Positions 9,297 through 17,096 of a stretch of DNA of 45,643 nucleotides are shown piece after piece. The notes beneath the pieces were generated by a model. The model was not told the DNA's origin, did no database searches, and saw only the letters and a program-made list of their open reading frames with translations. The position numbers and the translations under genes were made by a program. Positions within the stretch are counted from its first letter, which is position 1. Every line of letters starts with the position of its first letter. This stretch comes from Candidatus Saccharibacteria bacterium CG_4_10_14_0_2_um_filter_52_9 (GTDB lineage Bacteria > Actinomycetota > Acidimicrobiia > Acidimicrobiales > RAAP-2). The stretch is taken from the NCBI GenBank assembly GCA_903970515.1, contig CAJCJA010000054.1, positions 1 to 45,643 on the forward strand, in the 5' to 3' direction.

Positions 9297-10648
9297 GCGA
9301 TCTCCTCGCCCAGGCGGAGCGAATTCTCGAGTTCCAAGAAAGCGGCGAAGACATCGAGGTGTATCTCTCTTCCGGTGTCGACACCGACATCCAGGCGTAC
9401 CAAGGAGAAATCGAGAATCTGTCGACCGCGACCTCATCGGGAATCGGTATCCGTGTCCTGCGCGACGGCGCGGCGGGCGCACAAGTTGGCACGGCGTGGG
9501 CGGGGTCCCTCGATGATGAGGCCGTGCGCGACGCTCTACGCCAAGCTCGCGACAACGCCCACTTCGCGACCGAAGACGAGTTCATCACGTTCGCTCGTCC
9601 CGACGGCGTCGCCCCGGCGTCCCTGCACCTCTCGGACGACTCGGTGCTCAAGACGCCACTTGATGACAAGATCGAAATGGCGATCACGCTCGAGCGACTA
9701 GTGCGCACGGGCGATTCGCGGATCCGCCAAGTCGACTCGGCGAACTACGCGGATTACGTCGCCGAAGCGGTCATCGTCTCGACGACAGGTATTCGCGCGG
9801 GATACGAACGATCAGGTACGTACGTGTCGGTCGAGGCGATCGCCAACGATGGAGGAAACGATCAAACGGGTTGGGGACTCAGTGCGGGACGTGCGCCCAG
9901 CGAGGTCGACATAACCTCGGCGGCGAAAGACGCGATCCAGCGCGCGACGAGAATGCTCGGTGCGGTCAAGCCCAAGTCAATGCGCTGCACCGCGGTCTTC
10001 GACCCTCGCAGTACCGCGACGCTGCTCGCGATCATCGGTGGCGCGCTGAGCGGTGAAGCAGTGAACTACGGCCGCTCGTTCTTCGCCAATCGAATTGGTG
10101 AGAACGTCGCGTCGCCCCTGTTCACACTGAGCGACGATCCCACGGATCCGCGCCATTTCTCGGCGAGCGTGTTCGATGGTGAGGGTCTCGCGTGCCGGCG
10201 TAATGAATTGATCGACGCCGGACAACTCAAGGCCTTCGTCTACGACACGGTATCGGCGAAGCGAGCGGGCACCGCGTCCAACGGATGCGCCGTGCGCGGG
10301 GGCATCGCGGGCTCGCCGTCGGCTGGATGTCGGGCCTTGCAACTCAAGTCCGGCGACTTGGACCAGGCGGAAATTTTCCGTAACGTCGGCACAGGTATCT
10401 ACGTCGAATCGCTCACCGGCGTGCACTCAGGTGTGAATCCGATTTCGGGTGACTTCTCGGTTGGCGTAACGGGACTGATGATTCGCGACGGTGAACTCGC
10501 CGAGCCGGTACGAGAGATCACGGTCGCTTCGACCCTGCAACGGATGTTGCTCGACATTGCCTTCGTGGGCAACGACGTGGATTGGCTTCCCGGCAGTGCC
10601 GCGGGCCAGTCACTCGCGATCGAGGGGATCGCCGTCTCGGGTTCCTAG
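9293..10648 (+). CDS. pmbA: Metalloprotease subunit TldE/PmbA
   Basis: This is the partner of TldD. The 451-residue protein has the PmbA/TldE architecture, including an N-terminal domain with the STATSSGIGIRVLRDG segment, a central region with STTGIRAGYERSGTYVSVEAI, and a C-terminal VGTGIYVESLTGVHSGVNPISGDFS-type core (shown in part). It lacks the HEXXXH motif, as expected for TldE, because the zinc site is in TldD. It starts within the tldD stop. Its TAG stop shares bases with the stop of the convergent zinc-ribbon gene at 10645. Confidence 0.93.
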   Translation: MSDLLAQAERILEFQESGEDIEVYLSSGVDTDIQAYQGEIENLSTATSSGIGIRVLRDGAAGAQVGTAWAGSLDDEAVRDALRQARDNAHFATEDEFITFARPDGVAPASLHLSDDSVLKTPLDDKIEMAITLERLVRTGDSRIRQVDSANYADYVAEAVIVSTTGIRAGYERSGTYVSVEAIANDGGNDQTGWGLSAGRAPSEVDITSAAKDAIQRATRMLGAVKPKSMRCTAVFDPRSTATLLAIIGGALSGEAVNYGRSFFANRIGENVASPLFTLSDDPTDPRHFSASVFDGEGLACRRNELIDAGQLKAFVYDTVSAKRAGTASNGCAVRGGIAGSPSAGCRALQLKSGDLDQAEIFRNVGTGIYVESLTGVHSGVNPISGDFSVGVTGLMIRDGELAEPVREITVASTLQRMLLDIAFVGNDVDWLPGSAAGQSLAIEGIAVSGS

Positions 10649-10953
10649 TCCGCCGATTTTGCCGCGGATTTTTCGGGCGTGGGCGTCGCGACAGGTTTGT
10701 CGGGCGAAGACGCCGGCTTCTCGGGGGATGGTGCCGCGCTGGGCGTCGCCGCGGGAGGTGTCACGCTTGATGATGAGCTGCGACTGTCGGTCTTGTAGAA
10801 CCCACTGCCCTTGAAGACGATGCCCACCGCAGAGAAGACCTTTCGAAGCTCGCCGCCACAGTTGGGACAGACCGTCAAATCGGGGTCGGCGAACTTCTGC
10901 ACGTTCTCTACACGCTGGTGGCACGATTGGCATTCGTATTCGTAGGTCGGCAT
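10645..10953 (-). CDS. FmdB-family zinc-ribbon protein
   Basis: FmdB-type proteins are small zinc ribbons, proposed in some organisms to regulate formamidase or amidase genes; their general role is unknown. The 102-residue protein begins MPTYEYECQSC, has the second Cys pair CPNCGG about 20 residues on, then the typical FKGSGFYKTD segment with a run of serines. The last 40 residues are a disordered Pro/Ala/Lys/Glu tail. I chose the ATG at 10953 because AGGAG (10959-10963) lies five bases upstream. The longer open frame to 11067 would run through the moaC promoter. Confidence 0.9.
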   Translation of the reverse strand: MPTYEYECQSCHQRVENVQKFADPDLTVCPNCGGELRKVFSAVGIVFKGSGFYKTDSRSSSSSVTPPAATPSAAPSPEKPASSPDKPVATPTPEKSAAKSAD

Positions 10954-11024
10954 CAGAACTCCTGTGGCGCAAGGCGACGAGAGCAGTGTACCGGGCTGTG
11001 AGTGGGCTTCGGTCGTAGGTTCAC

Positions 11025-11039
11025 TAGCATGGCGCCGTG
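11025..11039 (+). promoter_or_regulatory. Leaderless promoter -10 box of moaC
   Basis: TAGCAT (11025-11030), six bases, then the GTG that starts moaC. No Shine-Dalgarno is present. This site decides the start: an ATG inside TAGCAT opens a different frame that ends after about 40 codons. Confidence 0.6.
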
Positions 11040-11549
11040 GACGACTTCCACCAACTACGACGAACATCTCTCAACGGGGCCTTTCCTCGTGATCTCGGAC
11101 CGTCAGAAGTCAGTGCGCGACGAGCGCTCGCGAGGTGTCGCGTGAATATGCAAGCGGCGACCACCGCGAGTGTCGCGGCGAACGCGATGAACAAGGGCGA
11201 CGTCCTCGCGACCGCGCGCGTGGCAGGCATGCAGGCAGCGAAGTTCGCCGCCACCCTCTTGCCCATGTCGCACCCCGTGCTCGTTGGCAACGTCTACATC
11301 AATTTCGTCATCGCCGACACGCACATCGAGGTTGAGGCGAGTGTCGACACGGTCGATCGAACGGGCGTCGAAATGGAGGCGCTTACGGCCGTCACGGTTG
11401 CCGCTCTAACCATCTATGACATGTGCAAATCGAACGATCGGACGATGACGATTGAGGAAGTCGCGTTGTGGGAAAAGTCGGGTGGTCGCTCGGGTACGTG
11501 GCGACGCGAAGAGGCGTTGCTCGAGGAACAAAAGAGGGCCGGACTCTAA
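11037..11549 (+). CDS. moaC: Cyclic pyranopterin monophosphate synthase MoaC
   Basis: MoaC converts the MoaA product to cyclic pyranopterin monophosphate in molybdenum-cofactor synthesis. The 170-residue protein has the family core: KGDVLATARVAGMQAAK near residue 53, a SHP variant of the usual LCHP motif, GVEMEALTAVTVAALTIYD, and EKSGGRSG. With the GTG at 11037, the conserved Asp and Lys of the YDMCK segment fall at 128 and 131, the same numbers as in E. coli MoaC. The N-terminal 30 residues are less conserved. Other moa or moe genes are absent from the window. pafBC follows after 53 bases. Confidence 0.9.
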   Translation: MDDFHQLRRTSLNGAFPRDLGPSEVSARRALARCRVNMQAATTASVAANAMNKGDVLATARVAGMQAAKFAATLLPMSHPVLVGNVYINFVIADTHIEVEASVDTVDRTGVEMEALTAVTVAALTIYDMCKSNDRTMTIEEVALWEKSGGRSGTWRREEALLEEQKRAGL

Positions 11550-11579
11550 GTGCCGACTCGTGGTGGGCACGTAGAGTCC
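11541..11579 (+). terminator. Hairpin over the moaC stop codon
   Basis: GGACTCTA (11541-11548) pairs with TAGAGTCC (11572-11579), and the inner bases GTGCC pair with GGCAC, leaving a loop of about 11 bases. The stem includes the moaC stop codon. No T-run follows. It could end moaC transcription or lie over the pafBC promoter, since its right arm contains TAGAGT, a possible -10 box. Confidence 0.5.
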
Positions 11580-11602
11580 CCACACCTTTGGTGGGAGTTG
11601 AC

Positions 11603-13549
11603 GTGAGCTCGATTCGTGGGGGCATAGAGCAGAGTCGAGAGCGTTTGGTCGCGCTCGTGTTGTTATTGCAGCGAGCCTGGAGCGACGGACGACCTCTCAC
11701 CCAAGAGGAGATCATTCGAGACCTCAAGGTCGATGAGTATCCGGTATCGTCCAAGGGCCCCAAGAAGATCCGTGCCTACGAGGGAAATGACGGTGCGGTG
11801 CGCCAGAAGTTTGAACGCGATAAGGCGCGCATCCGCGAACTCGGTTTCGACATCGAGACGGTGAACTTGCCCGGTGACGCGGTCGGATATCGAATCGACC
11901 CCGCCAGCGGGTACGCACCGGCGATCCACTTCAGCGACGACGAGCGACGCGTCGTGCAATTGAGTCTGCGGTTTTGCGGTTTTGGGGCGTCGGGCGCATT
12001 CAGTGTCTTTAACGAAATGCCCGCCAGTGATGGAGGATTGGAGTTCTCGTCGTACTACACGCCAGTCGTCCGCGCGCTGCACCAACACCGGGTGCTGCGC
12101 TTTGATTATCAATCCTCGGCGAACAAGCAGCGCACCGTGGAGCCACTCGTCATCGGGGTCTTTAGCGGCGTCTCGTACCTGGTCGCTCGGGTCCGCGGCA
12201 CTCAGGAGATCAAGGGATACCGGCTCTCGCGTTTCACGTCGATGCCCGAGGTCTTGAGTGACACCTTCGAGGTGGATGACGAGACCCTCGATCACGCGAG
12301 AGCGTGGCGGGCCGCCTTCCAGAAAGTGCCCTCGCCCATCGACGTCGTCGTGACGACCAACGAGAATTACGCGGACCTCCTTCTTCGCCAGTATCCGGCC
12401 GCACTCGCCGCGAAGAAGAAGGAAGGAAAGGTGGAGGTGGGCGTCTCCTTCGAAAGTCCGCGCGAAGCCCTGCGCTTCGTGCTGGAAGCAGCCGAGCGGG
12501 TCCGGCTCCAAAGTCCCAAGTCACTACGAAATGAACTTGAAGACTGGCTACTTCGAGTGAACAAGGGAAGCGTGCCGGAGCCCGCAACGCTGAAATTCGC
12601 TGGTCCCGCGTCGAGTGACGTATTGGGCGAGACGCTGCAACTCCTGCACGCGGTGTACCTCTCCCACGACGGACTTCGCATCAGTGAACTCGCTACCCGC
12701 TTTAACTTGAGCGCCGAGCACGTTCGTCTCATCATGGATCGCCTCTCGACACTCGAACCATTGGCCGACTCCAACGACGGGATGGGTCGCTTTCCCGCTC
12801 ACGTCATAAAGGATTGTGACGACTGGGACCATGAAGACACGGACGACTCGACGTATCGGGTTGACTTCGATGACATGATCGACGAGCCCCCCGCACTCAT
12901 GTGGCGTGACGTGTTCGAGCTCAATATCGCACTTCGCGAAGCGACACGGGTGTACACGGATCCGGCCATCTACTCGGCGATCGAGAAGATCGAAGAGGTA
13001 GCGTCATCGTTCTTACAACTCGAGATGGCCAGTGAGGACCTGTTGCCCGAACTTCGAAAGGCACTCGACGAGCATCGACGGATCAAGATCCTCTATACCA
13101 GTGCTTCTTCCGAGGAGACCACGGAGCGCTCAATCGAGCCACGCGAGATCAAGGTGCTGAACGGCCACAGCTACGTCCGCGCCTACTGCACCACGCGAGC
13201 ATCGTGGCGCACGTTCCGCGTCGATCGCATCGACGCCATTCTCGCGAGTTCCCCTGCGCAGGACGATCGAGATCCCGATGTGGTGACGAACTGGTTGACC
13301 CAAGTGGGCGACGAAGGCGACGACGTCGTCGTGGTCGTCGAACCCTACGCCCGCTACCTGTTCGAGTCGCTACCGAGTGTGCAGTGGACGACCCTGCCGG
13401 ACGGTCGCCATGCCGTCAAGATGCACGTGAGCGACTCGTCGTTCCTTGACCACCTGATGCTCCTCGCGGGCCCAGGTGCCGTCGTGGCAACCGAAAAGTA
13501 TCGCCGTGCTGGCCACGAACTCGCGAAACGCATAGCGGCGTCACTGTAG
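11603..13549 (+). CDS. pafBC: Fused PafB-PafC type WYL-domain transcriptional regulator
   Basis: PafB and PafC activate the LexA-independent DNA-damage response in mycobacteria; in some actinobacteria they are one polypeptide. The 648-residue protein has two repeats of helix-turn-helix plus WYL domain: an N-terminal HTH (about 10-90) and WYL (about 155-220), then a second HTH (about 340-385) and WYL (about 485-555). WYL domains sense ligands, in PafBC probably single-stranded DNA. I chose the GTG at 11603 because GGGAG (11593-11597) lies five bases upstream; the open frame extends back into moaC. Proteasome genes (pafA, prcAB) are not in the window. The relaxase gene follows 26 bases later. 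Confidence 0.88.
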   Translation: MSSIRGGIEQSRERLVALVLLLQRAWSDGRPLTQEEIIRDLKVDEYPVSSKGPKKIRAYEGNDGAVRQKFERDKARIRELGFDIETVNLPGDAVGYRIDPASGYAPAIHFSDDERRVVQLSLRFCGFGASGAFSVFNEMPASDGGLEFSSYYTPVVRALHQHRVLRFDYQSSANKQRTVEPLVIGVFSGVSYLVARVRGTQEIKGYRLSRFTSMPEVLSDTFEVDDETLDHARAWRAAFQKVPSPIDVVVTTNENYADLLLRQYPAALAAKKKEGKVEVGVSFESPREALRFVLEAAERVRLQSPKSLRNELEDWLLRVNKGSVPEPATLKFAGPASSDVLGETLQLLHAVYLSHDGLRISELATRFNLSAEHVRLIMDRLSTLEPLADSNDGMGRFPAHVIKDCDDWDHEDTDDSTYRVDFDDMIDEPPALMWRDVFELNIALREATRVYTDPAIYSAIEKIEEVASSFLQLEMASEDLLPELRKALDEHRRIKILYTSASSEETTERSIEPREIKVLNGHSYVRAYCTTRASWRTFRVDRIDAILASSPAQDDRDPDVVTNWLTQVGDEGDDVVVVVEPYARYLFESLPSVQWTTLPDGRHAVKMHVSDSSFLDHLMLLAGPGAVVATEKYRRAGHELAKRIAASL

Positions 13550-13557
13550 CGACCGTT

Positions 13558-13575
13558 GGGCACCCAGGGGTGTCC
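13558..13575 (+). promoter_or_regulatory. Hairpin covering the ribosome-binding site of the relaxase gene
   Basis: GGGCACC (13558-13564) can pair with GGTGTCC (13569-13575), with one G-U pair and a four-base loop. The stem holds part of the GGGG Shine-Dalgarno (13567-13570) and ends at the ATG at 13576. It could hide the site on a pafBC read-through transcript, or act as a weak terminator. Function is inferred only. Confidence 0.4.
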
Positions 13576-14646
13576 ATGCTGCGCATATTTTCTCGGCGAT
13601 CAAACGACGTGAGTTACTTCACCGACGACCACGCCCTTGAGCTCGAAGGTTTACGAGACGAGGCCGGATGGTGGATACGCGGCGACGGCGATGTGCGCTC
13701 GCCGCACGACGTGCAGCAGGTGTTCTCATCGACGCCGCGTGCCCAGGTATTGGGTTACGACCTCATTTTCGCGGCGCCACGTCCAACGTCAATCCTGATC
13801 GCGCTCGATCCGGCGCACGCGTCCGGCGTCGTCGACGCGCATCGCGCGTCGGTCCTCTCGTCCGTGCGCTACCTCGAAGAACGTGCCGTCGTCGTGCGCG
13901 ATCGGCGCGGCGGCGAGGAACACGATTCGCCCGGTACGTGGTCGAGCGTCGTGAGCTACACCCACGGGGTCAATCGTCATGGCGAGCCGCATCTGCACGA
14001 TCACGTACTCGTCGGCGCGAGGACTGTTGATGCGACGAGTGTGCTCGACATGCGATCGCTCCTCGTGCACGCACAAGCCGCCGATTCGCTCTATCGTTCC
14101 TCGCTGCGCCACGAACTCGCCGAGCGCACGCCCTACGTCGCGTGGCGATCGTTCGAGGGCGTGGAACACGTGGCGGATCAAGACGAGGGTTATCGCGCCC
14201 TGTGGGGAGGTCACTTCAATGAGCGTGGGGTCAAATATGCGTGGCGTCGCGATGAAGTCCTCGAGAAGTGGCGTAGTGATGTTCGCGACTTCGAGCCGGA
14301 GGGTGCCGTCCTTTCGCCTAGGGTGCAGCGACTCTCGATCGATGAGCACGCCTTCGGGGCCGAACTCGAAGGTTCGCGTGAGATAACTCGGCGACACGTC
14401 CTTAGTGCCTGGGCGAACGCCGCTCGATTCGGACAGGACGCGACATCCATGAGCCGCACCATTGACGTGTTGTACCCCTCGTTGCGAGACTCGAGAGGCG
14501 TGCGCGAGAGCACTATTGGGATCGCTCAAGCGCGCATGACCCAACTCGTGCGCGAGCACGGCGCACGCCCACTGGTCGAGGTTGACCTCCAGCGCTGGCG
14601 TCAGCGTTCGAGGGAACGCTCCGACGGCCCGGAGCGCTCGAGATAG
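13576..14646 (+). CDS. MobF/TrwC-type relaxase domain protein (no helicase)
   Basis: TrwC-type relaxases nick one strand at oriT through a Tyr and stay bound to the 5' end during conjugative transfer. The 356-residue protein resembles the relaxase domain alone. It has an early Tyr (Tyr14, SYFTDD), a family-like DLIFAAPRPTSILIAL segment, an AHR helix, and the metal-binding three-His motif HLHDH (His139, 141, 143) after VSYTHGVNRHGEP. The helicase half of TrwC or TraI is missing. I prefer the ATG at 13576 (GGGG five bases upstream); a GTG at 13570 is possible. The 3' end overlaps the convergent coupling-protein gene by 46 bases. It may be a mobilisation module or a fixed chromosomal remnant. 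Confidence 0.8.
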   Translation: MLRIFSRRSNDVSYFTDDHALELEGLRDEAGWWIRGDGDVRSPHDVQQVFSSTPRAQVLGYDLIFAAPRPTSILIALDPAHASGVVDAHRASVLSSVRYLEERAVVVRDRRGGEEHDSPGTWSSVVSYTHGVNRHGEPHLHDHVLVGARTVDATSVLDMRSLLVHAQAADSLYRSSLRHELAERTPYVAWRSFEGVEHVADQDEGYRALWGGHFNERGVKYAWRRDEVLEKWRSDVRDFEPEGAVLSPRVQRLSIDEHAFGAELEGSREITRRHVLSAWANAARFGQDATSMSRTIDVLYPSLRDSRGVRESTIGIAQARMTQLVREHGARPLVEVDLQRWRQRSRERSDGPERSR

Positions 14647-15893
14647 CGGGTGAATCGCGCGTCTCGATACGACGGCGTCAGTTCGATCCATTTCATGACT
14701 TTGGCGGCGTCCATGCCGAGGGCGAAACCGGGGCGTCCTTGGGCGATGTTGGCGATGCTCGCCCGGTCTCGCTCGACCCAACTCGTCGAATGTCCCAGAT
14801 TCTTGCCCCGGGGACTCCGCTGGACGCTCGTGGTCGGTTCGAGACCACGTCCCGACAGGTGTTGGAGCAATTCGAGCGTGGCGCGGTCCGCGATACCCGC
14901 GAGCACGACGGTCGTGGGAAAAAGGGAAAGAAACCCTTCGCCCGACGAGCCCCAACGACTGCGCGCCTGGCTCAGGTCCTGCAAGCAGGCGAGGGTGAGC
15001 ACGCCCTGACCTCCTCCCTCGGAGACGATGCTCGCGAGGCGCGGGAGGGGTGCCACGTTCGCCAGTTCGTCGAGTGCGAGGAGCAGGCGCGCACCTTCGT
15101 GGTGATGGTCGTAGGTCGCATGGACCAATTCCTCGACGAGACCAACGACCAACGGTGTCGTCACGTTCTGATGGCGACTAGGGGCGACGACGTGGAGTTG
15201 ATGGGGACCGCGCAGGAATTCGGCGACGTCGAGCGGTGACTCGCGTGCGGAGGACCGCGCGGCGTCGGTGCGCATGCCCGCAAACAATCCCGACGCCGTT
15301 GACCAGATGCCCGAACGCTCACGCTCTTCGGTCGCGAGTACCCCTTGTAGCAAGGACGCGCCGGGGTGGTGATCGCCGTAGTGTTCGTTCAGAATTGCGA
15401 GTGCGTCGTCGGCGCGACGCTCGTCGATGCGCGACGCGAGGTGACCAAGCGACTCGTCACTGAGTGCCGCAGCGTGCAGTAGTGGCGCGACGAGCGCACC
15501 CGCGCGCTCGGTCCAGTGGTCGTCACCACGATCGACTCGTCCACGTCGTGCGACGTCGATAAGACTTCGCGACGCGAGTACGGCGCCATCCCAACTTTTT
15601 GATTGACGAATTGGTGAGTATCCAACACGCTGCACTCCTTTTGGTGTAGGAACCGTTCCCGACGGATCGAAGAGAAGTTGCGCACCATCACTTCGTGCGT
15701 TCGACATCATTCGCACTACGTCGTCCTTCGTTGACGTCACGACGCAGGATCGCGGTGTGATCAGGAGATTTGGAATGATGATCGACGTCGTCTTTCCGCT
15801 TCGACTTGGTCCGAGAACGAGTGTTGATCGCTCATCACCACTCATCGCGTCGCCACGTTGTGTGCGACCTAAGTAGATGCCTTCGTCGCGCAC
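14601..15893 (-). CDS. VirD4/TraG-type conjugative coupling ATPase
   Basis: Coupling proteins link the relaxase-DNA complex to a type IV secretion channel and pump DNA with ATP. The protein has Walker A GPSRSGKTTS, the following IIIPNLL, Walker B LLLALDELANVAPLP, and a late GRPGFALGMDAAKVM segment typical of TraG/VirD4 C-terminal ends. No membrane segments are visible, unlike classic VirD4. The start is uncertain. The GTG at 15893 puts GIYLGR at the N-terminus; a TTG at 15902 is close by, and the frame stays open to 16187, but that part lacks family features and lies over the control region of the next gene. Convergent with the relaxase, with which it probably works. Confidence 0.8.
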   Translation of the reverse strand: MRDEGIYLGRTQRGDAMSGDERSTLVLGPSRSGKTTSIIIPNLLITPRSCVVTSTKDDVVRMMSNARSDGAQLLFDPSGTVPTPKGVQRVGYSPIRQSKSWDGAVLASRSLIDVARRGRVDRGDDHWTERAGALVAPLLHAAALSDESLGHLASRIDERRADDALAILNEHYGDHHPGASLLQGVLATEERERSGIWSTASGLFAGMRTDAARSSARESPLDVAEFLRGPHQLHVVAPSRHQNVTTPLVVGLVEELVHATYDHHHEGARLLLALDELANVAPLPRLASIVSEGGGQGVLTLACLQDLSQARSRWGSSGEGFLSLFPTTVVLAGIADRATLELLQHLSGRGLEPTTSVQRSPRGKNLGHSTSWVERDRASIANIAQGRPGFALGMDAAKVMKWIELTPSYRDARFTRYLERSGPSERSLER

Positions 15894-15914
15894 GTGACAC
15901 AACCGTCGGAAATA

Positions 15915-15942
15915 TTTCGAAAAAATTTCGAAATGCTTGACA
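15915..15942. promoter_or_regulatory. Twin TTTCGAAA palindromes next to a TTGACA box
   Basis: Two identical 8-base palindromes, TTTCGAAA at 15915-15922 and 15926-15933, are centred 11 bases apart, about one helical turn. A consensus TTGACA (15937-15942) follows four bases later, but I see no good -10 at 16-18 bases. The rest of the 303-base gap holds GTTGC-TT-GCAAC (16009-16020) and a GTGCA/TGCAC pair near 16051-16075. The region may hold divergent promoters with an operator, or an oriT. Confidence 0.4.
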
Positions 15943-16196
15943 TTGGTGCCTAAAGCGAGTGGACTTTTACTTGTCCTTCTGCGGAGGAGGTCAACGAAGT
16001 TCGAAGGTGTTGCTTGCAACGCGTTCGCACCTCGCTCTTTCGCAAGGACCGTGCACTGCGGACAGTCACTGCACAGCTGCGAAGCTGGGTGGACATGGTC
16101 GAGTACGCGTCTGTCAAGGCGGTACCAATTTTGAGGCACCACGGTGGTGTGCTCGAGGTCCCAAATTGATTCATTGATGAGTCCCAAGGAGGGAAA

Positions 16197-16442
16197 GTGG
16201 CACCAGCTGCGAAGAAAAAGGCGGTAGCCAAAAAGGCGCCAGCCAAGAAGGCGGCGAAGAAGCGCGCCCCAGCCAAGAAGGCTGCAAAGAAGAAGGCCGT
16301 AGCAAAGAAGGCTCCGGCCAAGAAGGCGGCGAAGAAGAAGGCGCCAGCCAAGAAGAAGGCCGCTGCCAAGAAGGCTCCGGCCAAGAAGGCGGCTAAGAAG
16401 AAGGCGCCAGCCAAGAAGAAGGCTGCAGCCAAGAAGATGTAA
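16197..16442 (+). CDS. Lys/Ala/Pro-repeat histone H1-like protein
   Basis: The 81-residue protein is almost entirely Lys, Ala and Pro in repeated units such as KKAPAKKAAKKK, with two Val, one Arg and a terminal Met. Such low-complexity basic proteins resemble the tails of histone H1 and of actinobacterial HU (HupB) and bind DNA without sequence preference. No folded domain is present, so this is a stand-alone tail. The GTG start has a very strong Shine-Dalgarno (AAGGAGG, 16186-16192) four bases upstream, and a perfect terminator follows, both suggesting high expression. A similar Lys-rich block occurs inside the NYN-domain protein at 29340. It is probably a nucleoid protein; exact role unknown. 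Confidence 0.82.
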   Translation: MAPAAKKKAVAKKAPAKKAAKKRAPAKKAAKKKAVAKKAPAKKAAKKKAPAKKKAAAKKAPAKKAAKKKAPAKKKAAAKKM

Positions 16443-16467
16443 GTTGAGGTCCGTTCGCGGACTGGTG

Positions 16468-16496
16468 TTCGAGGGGGCCCTCTGGGCCCCCTCGAA
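16468..16496. terminator. Perfect 13-bp hairpin terminator, probably bidirectional
   Basis: A perfect GC-rich inverted repeat (16468-16480 with 16484-16496, loop TCT) lies between the histone-like gene and the convergent cofC stop. It can end transcripts from both sides. No long T-run is present. A smaller GTCCG-TTCG-CGGAC hairpin precedes it at 16450-16463. Confidence 0.85.
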
Positions 16497-16500
16497 TGCG

Positions 16501-17052
16501 TTAGAAGCCCAATTCGAGGTCGCCTGGTTCGTCGATATCGAGACTCCAGGGACTCGAGGCGATCACCCGCCAAGGTTGAGCCAATCGCTCAGCCTCGCCT
16601 TCATGTTTGGTCCGCGAATCGGTCCCGTAGAAAAACTGGAAATCGAGCTCCGTGGGAACGACCAGGACATTCGTCCCGCGGCCGTGGCGGTCCGTGACGA
16701 TGGTGACGCCGGGCTCGGGTTCAAATGTACCGAGGCCGTGGGGACGAGCGAGATCACCGTGGACGAACATTAACTGTGCGAATCGTGATCCCAGCGACTT
16801 ATACGCCAGCGAGACGGCTTCGTTGAGACCAGTCGCGTTTGATCGAAACACTTCGACATCGTTCTCTCGAGCGAAGGAACTCACCTCGTCACTCTCGGCG
16901 ACCACGATGACCGTTCGAGGTGCGCTCGCCACGATGACGCCCAGCGCGAGATTCTTAGCGAGTTCGCCGGCGTCACGGATTCCCGCCACGCGCAGACGTT
17001 CCTTCGCGAGGGAGAAGTCCTTGAGGGGAATGAGTATGGCGAAATCGGTCAC
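16501..17052 (-). CDS. cofC: 2-phospho-L-lactate/phosphoenolpyruvate guanylyltransferase (CofC/FbiD)
   Basis: CofC/FbiD joins GTP to phospholactate or phosphoenolpyruvate, giving the intermediate that CofD/FbiA transfers to Fo in coenzyme F420 synthesis. The 183-residue protein has the N-terminal nucleotide-binding IPLKDFSLAKERL motif, a central VHGDLAR segment (metal-binding Asp), and the typical DRHGRGTNVLVVP segment. Length matches the family. The GTG start is preceded by TAACAT (17061-17066, minus strand) at eight bases. It is divergent from rnhB. No other F420 gene is in the window, but cofC implies that the organism makes F420. Confidence 0.87.
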   Translation of the reverse strand: MTDFAILIPLKDFSLAKERLRVAGIRDAGELAKNLALGVIVASAPRTVIVVAESDEVSSFARENDVEVFRSNATGLNEAVSLAYKSLGSRFAQLMFVHGDLARPHGLGTFEPEPGVTIVTDRHGRGTNVLVVPTELDFQFFYGTDSRTKHEGEAERLAQPWRVIASSPWSLDIDEPGDLELGF

Positions 17053-17081
17053 GAACGAGAATGTTAGGTCGCGTGAATCGG

Positions 17082-17096
17082 TACCCTAGAAACGTG
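17082..17096 (+). promoter_or_regulatory. Leaderless promoter -10 box of rnhB
   Basis: TACCCT (17082-17087), six bases, then GTG. This argues for the GTG at 17094 over the ATG at 17061, which is itself part of the -10 box (TAACAT) of the divergent cofC. Confidence 0.55.

Noticed and set aside
7899-10648. TldD/PmbA as part of a RiPP (microcin-like) cluster
   Set aside because: No precursor peptide, YcaO or export gene is near; neighbours are housekeeping.
15937-15942. TTGACA as the -35 box of the histone-like gene promoter
   Set aside because: No acceptable -10 hexamer lies 16-18 bases downstream; the distance to the start at 16197 is also long. Noted only as part of the control region.
15894-16187. 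Extension of the coupling-protein gene up to a TTG at 16187
   Set aside because: The extra 98 codons lack family features, lie across palindromes and the Shine-Dalgarno of the histone-like gene, and have weak start signals. Kept only as an alternative.
16197-16442. Repeated DNA units as a CRISPR array or tandem repeat element
   Set aside because: The repeats are imperfect and in phase with Lys/Ala codons; they are explained by the protein.
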